A stretch of 64,000 bases of DNA from Neobittarella massiliensis (ex Bilen et al. 2018) (GTDB lineage Bacteria > Bacillota > Clostridia > Oscillospirales > Ruminococcaceae), in NCBI RefSeq assembly GCF_900289145.1, contig NZ_OKQO01000004.1:186001-250000 (forward strand), in the 5' to 3' direction. Made by a program: the position numbers and the translations under genes. Below the pieces are notes generated by a model that saw only the letters and a program-made list of their open reading frames with translations, was not told the DNA's origin and searched no databases. This document shows, in pieces, positions 51,997 through 62,300 of the stretch (position 1 is its first letter; every line of letters begins with the position of its first letter).

Positions 51997-53042
51997 AGTG
52001 ACGCCATCACTCCCATCAGCGGCAGGATCACCGACAGCAGGATCATTCCCACCAAGATCGAGAGCACCGCCACCACCGTCGGCTCAATGGCCCCGATCAG
52101 CCCGTCGGTGCGGCGCTCCACCTCCTGCTGGTACATGGCGGCGATCTGGGCCATCACCGTATCGATCGCCCCGGCCTTGGCCGCCACGGTGAGCATGCTC
52201 AGCTGCAGCCCGCCAAACAGCCCGGTGGCCGACATCGCCTGAATAAACGTCTGGTCGCCGCCCTGCATCATCTGGCGGGCCCGCTGTATCTTCTGAGCAG
52301 TATCGGGGTCCTCTACCAGCCGCTGGCACATCTCCAGCGACTGGTCGGTGTCCAGCCCGCTGGCCAGCGTGAGCGACATGCAGGAGGCAAAGCGCCCCAT
52401 GGCTGTGGCCCGCCGCAGCTTTTTAAAACAGTGCCGCGAGAGCACTGCCCCGATCTTGCGCCCGCCCGGAGTGGCCCGCAGCACCAGATAGAGCACCGCC
52501 AACACCAAGACGGCCAACAGTACCCACACTGCGTTTTGACTCAGGGCGGCGCCAAAGTGCATCAGTCCCAACGCCAGCGGCGACATGTCGCTGCCCAGCT
52601 GCAAAAATACCTGCCGAAATACCGGCAACACCTTGATCACCAGCACCCCGAGTACCACCAGCATCATGGCCACCATCACGCTGGGGTAAAGGATGGCGTC
52701 TTTTATTCCCTGATGGATGGCCTGGGTGCGCTGATAGTGCTCAGCCAGCGCGGCCAGCACCTGATCGATGCGGCCCGACCCCTCACCGACCTGTAACATG
52801 TCGGCCACGTAGTCGGGAAAGCGGCCACACTGGGCCACTGCCGCCGACAGCGGCTCTCCCATTTCCAGCGCGTCGATCATCTGCTGCAATAGTTCGCGGC
52901 TGTATTTGTCGCTGGTATCTTCCAGCATCACGTAGAGCCCCTCCTGGGCGGGGATGCCGGCCTGGGTTATGACTGCCAGCTGTTGGCAAAAGCCGGCGAT
53001 CTCGTCGGGGGCCAATTGGCGTAGCTTTTTCTGTGCTGCCAT
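51993..53042 (-). CDS. pilC2: Second PilC/GspF platform protein
   Basis: A 349-residue GspF-domain protein: two four-helix GspF domains (about residues 12-135 and 215-340) and membrane helices near 115-145, 160-185 and 320-345. It lacks the N-terminal 60 residues that precede the first GspF domain in the plus-strand PilC, starting straight at the cytoplasmic domain (LAPDEIAGFCQQLAVITQAG). AAAGGAG precedes the ATG. With pilT2 it forms a minimal ATPase-platform pair. Confidence 0.92.
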   Translation of the reverse strand: MAAQKKLRQLAPDEIAGFCQQLAVITQAGIPAQEGLYVMLEDTSDKYSRELLQQMIDALEMGEPLSAAVAQCGRFPDYVADMLQVGEGSGRIDQVLAALAEHYQRTQAIHQGIKDAILYPSVMVAMMLVVLGVLVIKVLPVFRQVFLQLGSDMSPLALGLMHFGAALSQNAVWVLLAVLVLAVLYLVLRATPGGRKIGAVLSRHCFKKLRRATAMGRFASCMSLTLASGLDTDQSLEMCQRLVEDPDTAQKIQRARQMMQGGDQTFIQAMSATGLFGGLQLSMLTVAAKAGAIDTVMAQIAAMYQQEVERRTDGLIGAIEPTVVAVLSILVGMILLSVILPLMGVMASL

Positions 53043-53086
53043 ATCGATACACTCCTTTAAGCGCGGGGGTGCGGGGCCGCCGCTTT

Positions 53087-54010
53087 TCAGTACACGTACA
53101 GGGGGTTATAGTTGTCGCCGTTACCCACAAATTGATTGAGCCCTTTTTTGGCCGCATCAAAGGTGGGGTCCATGCGCACCCATTTGTCACCTTTAAACTC
53201 GATGATCTTGTTCACCCAGCCCACGCCGTCTATGTGCACATTGATCCAGGCGTGGTACACCTGACCCGAGTACCCCACTACCAGCTGGGTGGGGATGCGC
53301 TGGGTGCGCAGCATCGCTGTGGCCAGCGCCGCATAGTCGAAACAGATCCCTTTTTTATTTTTGAGCACCTGGTCCAGATCGGGCAGATAGCCCGCCTCGG
53401 TCTGGACCTTTTGCGCCAGATCGGTGTCGTAAGAGATGTTTTTTAAGATGTAGCGATATATGTTCTCCACCACATCCAGGTCGGTGTCGGCCGATCTGGC
53501 CAGCTGGCTGCCCAGAACTACCGCCTGGCTGTCGGTGGTGTACTGCACGTATTGGTTGGTGTGCAAAAAAGGGGCAAACTCGTTTTCTAAAGTCACTTCG
53601 GCAGTGGTGCCAAAGGCCTGGGCATAGCGGTCACCCTGCGTGTTTTCAAAGACGTTGATGGTGTAGGAACCATTTCCCTCTGACAGAGGGAACACTGCCG
53701 CCACCCCGTCGGTGCGCACGATGTAGGTGTATACGTTGCCGCTGGGGGGCGTGATCTGCAGCCGAACCTTGGGGTTTTGCCCGCTGTAAGTCACCGCAAC
53801 ACAGCCCTGCGCAGTACCAGAGAGATCTACGAGCACCCGGTCGTTGCCCCGCACATCGCTGCCGGTGGGGGCGGTGAGCACCTGGGGAGTGGCGTCCCAG
53901 CTACCCTGCTTATCGGGGTCGGGCATGCCGTCGTCGCCACAGCTGCAAAACAGCAGTAAACACAGTGCGGCGCAGAAGACCGGCGCCAGAAATCGCCTTA
54001 TTCTATGCAA
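53087..54010 (-). CDS. Exported transglutaminase-like protein
   Basis: A 307-residue protein with an N-terminal signal (hydrophobic residues 7-22) ending in a Cys-rich FCSCGDDG, possibly a non-canonical lipobox. The C-terminal 130 residues are a transglutaminase-like fold with the catalytic triad Cys223 (KGICFDYAAL), His253 (VYHAWINV) and Asp281 (VRMDPTFD). It starts with TTG, GAGGAGG 9 nt upstream. It is the first gene of the second pilus operon, behind a good promoter. Such domains act as proteases, transamidases or peptide hydrolases outside the cell; whether it processes or crosslinks pilus subunits or cell wall is unknown. Confidence 0.85.
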   Translation of the reverse strand: MHRIRRFLAPVFCAALCLLLFCSCGDDGMPDPDKQGSWDATPQVLTAPTGSDVRGNDRVLVDLSGTAQGCVAVTYSGQNPKVRLQITPPSGNVYTYIVRTDGVAAVFPLSEGNGSYTINVFENTQGDRYAQAFGTTAEVTLENEFAPFLHTNQYVQYTTDSQAVVLGSQLARSADTDLDVVENIYRYILKNISYDTDLAQKVQTEAGYLPDLDQVLKNKKGICFDYAALATAMLRTQRIPTQLVVGYSGQVYHAWINVHIDGVGWVNKIIEFKGDKWVRMDPTFDAAKKGLNQFVGNGDNYNPLYVY

Positions 54011-54060
54011 TAGCCAGCGCCTCCTCTTTGCCCGGCGATTAGACGGACCAAACTAACCTT

Positions 54061-54089
54061 ACTATAACAGAGTAAATTTGCCTTGTAAA
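54061..54089 (-). promoter_or_regulatory. Sigma-A promoter of the second pilus operon
   Basis: On the minus strand TTTACA (54089-54084) and TATAGT (54066-54061) are spaced by 17 bp. It lies about 50 bp before the TTG start of the transglutaminase-like gene. Confidence 0.78.
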
Positions 54090-54147
54090 GCGGACTGGTA
54101 ACAACAGGATATACTGGGGCAGTAAAATGAGAAAGTACAAAAATAAG

Positions 54148-54176
54148 TTGCATAAGCGGCAGAATTCGAGTATATT
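54148..54176 (+). promoter_or_regulatory. Sigma-A promoter of the BTAD regulator gene
   Basis: TTGCAT (54148-54153) and TATATT (54171-54176), 17-bp spacing, the same hexamers as the ileS promoter. It is 59 bp from the opposed promoter of the second pilus operon and leaves a leader of about 120 nt before the regulator start. Confidence 0.72.
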
Positions 54177-54301
54177 TATATTGTAAAAGCAAAATCTACT
54201 GTACAAATTTTGGGTATTTGTCACAAAAACCATCATACATATTGCAGAGACAATCCTGCTTGAGACTGCAACACCGCACAGCGCAAAGGGGGGCCACACC
54301 G

Positions 54302-55495
54302 TTGGGTGAGATATTAAAGGTAAAGATGTTAGGTGGGTTCAGTGTTACCTACGGCGAGACACCCGTCATCAAAGAACAGTCCCGCGAGAGCAAAGCCACT
54401 TCGCTGTTTCGCTATTTGCTGGCAAACCGCGACCGCATTGTGCCGCAGGAGGAGCTCATCGAGGTACTGCTGGGCGACGATGACAGTGCCAACCCCCTCA
54501 ATGTGCTCAAAAATCTGGCCTATCGGGCCAGAAAACTGCTGACCGCTGCCGGTCTGCCCGAAAAGGAGTACATCTACGCCAAATCGGGTGGGTACGGATT
54601 TACCAGTAGTTTGCCCTGCCAAATAGATGTTGAGCAGTTCTGCGAGCACTGGGAATTGGCGCGCAATACCCGTGACGGCGAAAAACTCAGCCATTATTTG
54701 CGGGCTATCGCCCTGTACGGCGGTGACTTTTTGCCCCGCGCCTACAGCCAGACCTGGGTGATGAGCCGCACAGTGAAATATCAGGGCATGTACCGCGACT
54801 GTGTAGAGCAGGCCTTTTCGATGCTGTGCCAGCGCGAGGATTACGAGCAGGCGTTGCAGGTGGCCGACCGGGCGGTCACGCTGTACCCCTACGAGGAGTT
54901 CTACCGACTGCTGTATATTTTTTGCCTGTACCAGATGGGCCGCACCCGCGAGGCGGTCAGCGAGTACGAATCGACCACGGCGATGCTATTTGACGAGCTG
55001 GGGGTAGAGCCCTCGGAAGAAATGCGGGCACTGTACCACAAGATCACCGGCTCGCTGGAGCATGTGGAGCGCTCGCTGGACGATATCCTCAGCGAGATCA
55101 TCGAGACCGAGGACGCCCACGGCGCCTATTACTGCAACTACCAGGTGTTTATCAACACTTTTCGCTTTGTGGTGCGGCACATTCAGCGCAACGGCGACTC
55201 GGCTTTTGTGGCACTGTGTACCTTTACCGATCAAAACGGCGACCCGCTGCCGCCGGAAAAATTAAAGGCCGGCGTGCAGGCCTACCACAATGCGATCGCC
55301 TGTTCGCTGCGCCGCAGCGATATCTATACCCGTTACAGCAAGAGCCAGTTCTTGGTGCTGCTCATGAAGATCGACCAGGAGAACTGCCGCATGGTCATGG
55401 GCCGTATCGCCAACAATTTTCGCCGTTTCTGCCGGGATAAAGATATTAAAATGGCGGTCCGCTACACCTCTGCGCTGGCCAAGAGAAACCTGTGA
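54302..55495 (+). CDS. BTAD (SARP-like) transcriptional regulator with degenerate GGDEF-like C-terminus
   Basis: A 397-residue protein. Residues 1-95 form an OmpR/SARP-type winged helix (VKMLGGFSVTYGETPVI, then FRYLLANRDRIVPQEELIEVL). Residues 100-240 form the bacterial transcriptional activator (BTAD) TPR-like domain (YEQALQVADRAVTLYPYEEF). Residues 260-397 look like a worn GGDEF fold (SDIYTRYSKSQFLVLLMKID, with YSKSQF where GGDEF would be), so a c-di-GMP synthase activity is not expected. TTG 54302 has GGGGGG 8 nt upstream; ATG 54329 is an alternative. It is transcribed away from the second pilus operon and toward the large surface protein, so it may control either. Target unknown. Confidence 0.82.
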   Translation: MGEILKVKMLGGFSVTYGETPVIKEQSRESKATSLFRYLLANRDRIVPQEELIEVLLGDDDSANPLNVLKNLAYRARKLLTAAGLPEKEYIYAKSGGYGFTSSLPCQIDVEQFCEHWELARNTRDGEKLSHYLRAIALYGGDFLPRAYSQTWVMSRTVKYQGMYRDCVEQAFSMLCQREDYEQALQVADRAVTLYPYEEFYRLLYIFCLYQMGRTREAVSEYESTTAMLFDELGVEPSEEMRALYHKITGSLEHVERSLDDILSEIIETEDAHGAYYCNYQVFINTFRFVVRHIQRNGDSAFVALCTFTDQNGDPLPPEKLKAGVQAYHNAIACSLRRSDIYTRYSKSQFLVLLMKIDQENCRMVMGRIANNFRRFCRDKDIKMAVRYTSALAKRNL

Positions 55496-55534
55496 GTGCC
55501 AACTGACCTGGTGCGGTCACGAAAAAGTTTATAG

Positions 55535-55570
55535 AAAAGCGACCGGAGCAGAGTGCTCCGGTCGCTTTTT
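55535..55570 (+). terminator. Terminator of the regulator gene
   Basis: AAAGCGACCGGAGCA and TGCTCCGGTCGCTTT form a perfect stem with a 3-nt loop and a T-run. Confidence 0.9.
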
Positions 55571-55743
55571 GCCGTGTGATTTTATTTACCTATATAAAAG
55601 GCGCCGCATGCAGAGAGGGGCGCTCCCACCGGACAAGTTGTCACAATGAGCGGGTCAAAAAATCGGAGAAGAACTTTTAAATGTGACCTGTCTTGTGACC
55701 GCCAGATGATATGATTTAGGCATAAGGAAGAGGGGGGAAGCCC

Positions 55744-56196
55744 ATGCAAGAGAGTATCATCCCCATTAACGCCCCCGCTGCCGTATGCCTGTGTATCGAC
55801 TCGAGTTGTGAGACCGCCCTGCAGGGCAGGGCCTATTACGCCGATGACCAGCCGCCTATCTGCTTTACCGAGCTGGGGCGAGTGGTGTTGCAGCTCGATC
55901 ACATCTTCGATGAGATCGGCCCACAGGCATCGACTCAGGGCCGGCGCTTTGGCCGTCAGGCGGTACCGGCAGTGGAGAAAAAGGAGGGAACGCCCATGGC
56001 GCAGATCACCAAGCACCGCGGAGACAAAGAGACGTTCGTCGTGCAGATCCAGTACCGGCAAAACGCCACCTGGCAGGGCAAAGTCACCTGGGCGGATAAA
56101 GATGAGACCAAATCTTTTCGCAGTGCACTGGAACTGATCAAGCTCATAGACAGCGCGCTCGACGAGAGCGAGAGCACTGTTTCGCAGAACGACTGA
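55744..56196 (+). CDS. Unknown 150-residue protein upstream of the large surface protein
   Basis: A soluble protein without membrane segment. Residues 1-60 contain CLCIDSSCETALQGRAYYAD and a segment DQPPICFTELGRVVLQLD; residues 85-140 form a second unit (ITKHRGDKETFVVQIQYRQN, TWQGKVTWADKDETKSFRSA, LELIKLIDSAL). I do not recognise either part with confidence. GGAAGAGGGGGG precedes the ATG. It lies 150 nt before the large surface protein gene and after the regulator terminator, so it may belong with either. Confidence 0.65.
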   Translation: MQESIIPINAPAAVCLCIDSSCETALQGRAYYADDQPPICFTELGRVVLQLDHIFDEIGPQASTQGRRFGRQAVPAVEKKEGTPMAQITKHRGDKETFVVQIQYRQNATWQGKVTWADKDETKSFRSALELIKLIDSALDESESTVSQND

Positions 56197-56244
56197 GTGA
56201 ACAAAATCGGGCGGTGCGAAATATTCGCGAAACAAACAAAAAAA

Positions 56245-56270
56245 CCGATGATCTTGTAGGAGATCATCGG
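56245..56270. other. Hairpin in the upstream region of the large surface protein gene
   Basis: CCGATGATCT (56245-56254) pairs perfectly with AGATCATCGG (56261-56270). The U-run is on the minus strand (AAAAAAA before the stem on the plus strand), so it is a good terminator for antisense transcription and a poor one for the plus strand. A second perfect hairpin, GTGAAC/GTTCAC, lies at 56302-56319. Confidence 0.55.
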
Positions 56271-56301
56271 ATATCTACACAAAAATTAGAAGCACACACA
56301 G

Positions 56302-56319
56302 GTGAACGAAAAGGTTCAC
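56302..56319 (+). other. Small hairpin before the surface protein gene
   Basis: GTGAAC-GAAAAG-GTTCAC forms a perfect 6-bp stem about 28 nt before the ATG, close to the GGGAAGGTG ribosome site. It may affect mRNA stability or translation. Confidence 0.4.
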
Positions 56320-56347
56320 ATTATGGTTCAAGAGGGAAGGTGTCGAG

Positions 56348-59300
56348 ATGAAACACAAAAAAGGTTTACGTCGGCTGATATCCCTGATGCTGGTGGCAGT
56401 TATGTCTTTTGGCCTGCTGCCGCTGTCTGCCTTTGTGCAGGCTGCAGAGGGAGATACAGCCACACACACCGTAACTTTCTACGATTGGGACGGCAGCCAG
56501 ATCGGCGAGGCCCAGCAGGTAGAAGACGGTAAGGCCGCCACTGCGCCAGAGCATCCTGGTCGGGATGGCTGGGTGGCCGACGGCTGGGACAAAGACTTTT
56601 CTAACGTGACTTCCGACCTGGATGTCACCGCCCAGTATAAGAAGTTAGAGTCCCGTACCATCACCATCAACTATTTCTACGAGAACAGCACCCGCGTTGC
56701 CGCTCAGCCCTATGTGGCCAGCGTTATCGCCGGCGAGTCGTTTAGCGACCGGGTCATCTCCCCCGATGTGGTGGGCTTTAGCCCCGATCAGAGTATCGTC
56801 GATATCAGCATCGACAGCGTGACCGAGGACAAAGTTTATACGGTATATTACCTGGCTAACGGCAGTACCGCCTACAAGGTACAGTACCTGCAGCAAAAGG
56901 TAGACGGCAGTGGCTACGACGTGGTAGACGAGTTGCCTCTTTCGGCCACCACCGGTACTGTAGTGACCGCCCCGGATAGAGAGTATGCCGGTTTTACCAG
57001 AAAAGGTGATCTGCCCAGTGCCGAGGTGGCCGCTGATGGCGGTACCGTGCTGCAGGTCTACTACGACCGCAATACGTATGCTATCTATTACCATACAAAT
57101 GGGGGCAGCTATATAGATCCTACAGTGGCCCTGTACGGCGCTGATGTTTCGCAGCCTAGTGATCCCACTCGTGCGGGTTATGATTTTGCCGGCTGGTATG
57201 TAGATGAGACACTGGAAAATGCTTATAAGCACCCCAGCACTATGCCGGCTACTGACCAGAGCGTCTATGCTAAGTGGGAACCTAAAAGCAGTACAAAATA
57301 TACAGTTGTTTACTGGCTGGAAAATGCGACCAATGACGGCTATGACTACGGCGGCATCAAAACAATGTATGCGCGTCCGGGCACTACAGTCAGCGGCAGT
57401 GACACGAATCCCACGCAGGGCTATGTTTTTAACAGTGCCAAGACCGATAAAAATGTAGTCGTCAATGGTGATGGCAGCACGGTTGTAAACGTGTACTATG
57501 ACCGCGGGACCTATACAATTACTTTTAAAGTTTTTAATGATGGATACTTCGATGACGAAGATGATCCACGCGACTATACGACTAAATCAGAGTGGACTAT
57601 TACGGCCAAATATGGTCAAGAGATCCTAGACCAGTGGCCAACTCCTGAGGAGACTATTAAATGGCATAGAGAAGCAGGCTCTAGCTCTTATTTACTGAAC
57701 CTTAAATACATGGAAAATCATAACATTGTATTATATGGTACGGTAACGAGTGGCTCTTATAAATATACTGCTTACCACTGTGTAGAGTCTTTGACTCAGC
57801 GCTCTGGCGGTGGTCGTATCTATAAAAATGGCATCTACTATGACATTTATGCAACCGTATCTTACAAGACAAATAGTAGTGGGATTACTATAGATAAAAA
57901 TAGTACTTATACTATTCCCGGCTTTAAAAATACCGGTTGGGATAACTATGAAAAAGACGGTAACAAATATAACCGAGTCGGCTATATTTACTATAGCCGC
58001 GATGTGTATACTCTAAGTTTCTACAATAACAATCAGGTAGAAAAGTCTTATAGCAAAGTCAAATACGAAGCCAATATAGAGAAATACAATTACGTGCCTA
58101 CCACCAATCCCTTTGGCTCCGATTATACGTTCGGTGGCTGGTATACCACAAAAGAGCTTTACCCCGAAAGCAAGTTTAACTGGAACGATGCCACGATGCC
58201 CGCTGGTGATCTTCAGCTCTACGCCAAGTGGGACCCGCCGGTATACACGGTCAAATTCGATTTGAATGGCGGCAGCGGCAGCATCAACAGCCAGGAGATC
58301 ACCAAAGGTGGCCTGGTGAGCGAGCCCCAAGAGCCCACCCGTGAGGGCTATACCTTCGAGGGCTGGTACAAGACCGGTGAAAACGCCCACTACCTGTTTG
58401 CGCGCGAAGTACACAGCGACTTTACCCTCAAGGCCAAGTGGTCGCCCCGTACCGATATCACCTACACCGTAAAATATGTGGATGAAAACGGTAAAAAACT
58501 GGCTGACCCTAAGACCGTGACCGGCCAGACCATGGGCAGCACCGTCACCGAGACGGCCAAGGTCATCGACAGCTATCTGCCGGAGGCCCTGACCAAGAGC
58601 ACCACGCTCAAGGCCAAAGGTAACGAGATCGTCTTTACCTACAAAAAGTTTACCGAGGTAGACTACACCGTCTACTACATCATTAAAAACGCCGACGGTT
58701 CTGAAAAAGAGCACAGCAAAAAGACCATGACCAGCAAAAATGCAGTGGTCACCGAAAACTACAAGAACATTGCCGGCTACACCCCTGATGCCTACCAGAA
58801 AACGCTGCAGCTGGTGCAGGATGAGTCGAAGAATGTCATTAAATTCTACTACACTCAAAATGCACAGGTCAGCTACACCGTTAACCACTACGTACAGAAA
58901 CTGGGCGGCGGTTACGAGCTCAAAGAGTCTGATACGACCAAGACCGGCGCTATCGGCGCCAAAGTAACAGCCAGTGCCAAAGACTACACGGGCTTTACCT
59001 ACCAGAGTGCAATCAGCACCGATACGGGTATCATTCCCAGCACCGGTACGCTGACCCTCAACCTGTACTACACCCGCAATAACTACGGATATACCGTAAA
59101 GTATTTAGAGCAGGGTACCAACAAAAAACTGGCTGACCCCTACACCGCCAAAGCCGCTTACGGTGATGACTTGACAGTCAATGCCAAAGGTATCGCCGGC
59201 TACAGCGTGGTGGGCGAGAGCAGCCAGCAGCTGACCATCAGCGAGAACCCCAAAAACAATGTGGTCATTTTCTACTACACTCTGCGCACCGACCTCAGCT

Positions 59301-62300
59301 ACACCGTCAACTACCTTGAAAAAGGTACTGATCCGGCCAATGTGCTGCGGGAGCCCTCTGTAGTAGGCGGCCAGACCCACGGCGACACGGTCACCGTTAC
59401 CGCGCCGGCCACCATCCAGAAAAATGGCAAGGTCTACAATCTGGACGGTGCTGACAGCGTGCAGATCGAGATCAAAGAGACCGGTAACGTAGTGAACTTC
59501 TACTACACCGAAGCTGCCTATAACGTCACTTACGATGCCAACGGCGGCAGCGGCGAAGTAAAGGATGATAAGACCTATAAGCAGGGCCACGAGGTCACTG
59601 TTAAGTCGGGCGATGCACTCAGCTACACCGATCATGTGTTCCTGGGCTGGACCACTACCGCTTATGAGCCGTTTACTCAGGCCCCGTCGGCCGATATCGT
59701 CTTCTATCCGGCCGGTACAAAGGTGCCGATGACGAGCGGCGGCATCACCTTCTACGCCGCTTGGGCGATCGATCAAAACGGCCCCGACAAAGGCCCGGAT
59801 GAGATCCCCGATTACGAAGAGTACAGCGTAACTTACAAAGACGGCTTTGGCGATGGCTCGATCACCGACGAGGCCATCTACCCGGCAAACTACACCTACA
59901 CCGTTGCCGGCAAGCTGTTCGACCGCACCAATTACGACTTCCTGGGTTGGAAAGATCACAACAATACGCTGGTCAACGCCAACTATAAGGACTACAAGAT
60001 CCTGGGCGATACTACCTTTACCGCCCGTTGGACCCCCACCGCCTTTACCATTACCTATAAGGGAATGGACGGCGCTACGCTGGGCGAAGGCAACGAAAAC
60101 CCGGTGACTTACACCGTTGAGACCGATACCTTTACCCTCTTTAACCCCGAAAAAGCGGGTTACAAGTTCCTGGGTTGGAGCGGTACCGGCATTGACGGCA
60201 AATCCGATCAAGTAGTGGTGGAGCAGGGCTCCAGCGGCAACCGCGAATACACGGCCAACTGGGAGCGCATCGATTATTCGATCAGCTACGACCTGGATGG
60301 CGGCTCGCTGGCAGCAGATAAGCAGAACCCCACCAGCTACAATGTTGAGACCGATACGTTCACCTTAAATAATCCCACCAGAGCGGGTTATACCTTTACC
60401 GGCTGGACCGGTACCGGCCTTATCGACCCCACCGAAAAAGTGACCGTAGCCAAGGGTTCTACCGGCGACCGCGCTTATGTGGCCACCTGGCAGCGCAATG
60501 AGTACAACATTCAGTACACTTTAAATGGTGGCGAGCTGGCCGAAAACGTACAGAACCCCACCAGCTACAATGTTGACACCGAGACCTTTACCCTCAATAA
60601 TCCCTCTAAAGCGGGCTACACCTTTACTGGTTGGACCGGTACTGGTCTCAGTGGCGCTACGCTGGTAGTCACCATCGAGCAGGGCTCCACCGGCGACAGA
60701 GAGTATACTGCCAACTTCACCAAAGACAGCTATACCATTCAGTATGCCGGCCTGGAGAACGCTGTGGTCGAAGAGAACCCCGCCAGCTACAGTGTAGATA
60801 CCGAGACCTTTACCCTCAATAACCCCACCAAAGACGGCTATACTTTCCTGGGTTGGAGCGGTACAGATGTCGATGGTATGTCTAAAGAGGTAACGGTGCA
60901 AAAAGGCTCTACCGGCAACCGTGCATACACTGCCAACTGGCAGCCGGAGATCTATAACATTCAGTACCGCGGCCTGGATGGTGCTACCGTCGCCGAGAAC
61001 CGCACCACCTACACCATCGAGACCGATACCTTTACCCTGCATAACCCCACCAAGAGCGGCTACAACTTCCTCGGTTGGGAGGGGACTGGTTTTAGCGGTA
61101 CAGCCCAGACTGTTACCGTGACGAAAGGTTCTACTGGCGATCGTGTCTACACCGCCAAGTGGGAGGCTATCGACTACCGTATCGATTACGAACTGGCCGG
61201 CGGCAGCTTGGCTCAGGACGAGTCGAACCCCACCAAATACACCATCGAGACCGATACCTTTACCCTGCATAATCCCACTCGGACCGGCTACACCTTTACC
61301 GGTTGGACCGGTACCGACCTGGAGGGCGAGACCAAGACGGTCACCGTGGAGAAAGGTTCTACTGGTGATCGCAGCTACACCGCCAACTGGGAGAAGATCG
61401 GCTACGACATCGAATACGATCTGGCTCAAGGCGTTCTGCCCGAAGGCAAAGAGAACCCCGTACACTACGATGTTGAGACCGAGACATTTACCCTGAACAA
61501 TCCCACCAGAAGCGGCTATACCTTTGCCGGTTGGACTGGTACGGACCTAACTGCCCCCACCATGACGGTGCAGGTAGTTAAGGGCTCGACTGGAGATCGC
61601 AGCTATACCGCTCACTGGACCGAGAACTACGACGACACCAAGGCGCTGACCTACTATGTAGAGTACTGGCTGGAAGGCGAGAGCACCTATGCAGCCCGTG
61701 AAGTAAAGACCGAGCAGATCTGGGTCGAGAGCGACAGCTACAAAGTCAACGCTGTCGACGAAAAGACTTTTGCCGGTTATACCTTTAAAGACTACACTGT
61801 AAATGGCAGTCAAGTGGCTACGCCGATCACCGTTTATAACGGCCAGACCATCCGTGTCAACTACACCATCAACCCCGATGACACCAAAAAACTCACCTAC
61901 TACGTAGAGCATTATATCGACGGCGAAGAGACCTATCGCGACCGCGAGAAGGTTCAAGTGGATATTTGGGCTGCGGCCGACAGCTACAGCGTAACAGCTG
62001 TACAGCTGAAAGACTACACCGGCTATACGTTCCGCGCCTATAATGTCGAGCTGCCGTACGAAGTGTCTGAAAACGGCGTCATCAAAGTCTACTACGAAAA
62101 AGACCTCACGGCGCAGAAAGAACTGACCTACTATGTCGAGCACTGGGTAAAGGGCGAAGAAACCTACCGCGATCGCGTGCCGGTAACCGAAAAGATCTGG
62201 GTCAACGATAACACATTCAAAGTCACTGCTATCGCCCAGAATATCTACACCGGTTACAAGTTTGACAGCTACAGCGTAGAGCTGCCCTACCAGGCTAAAA

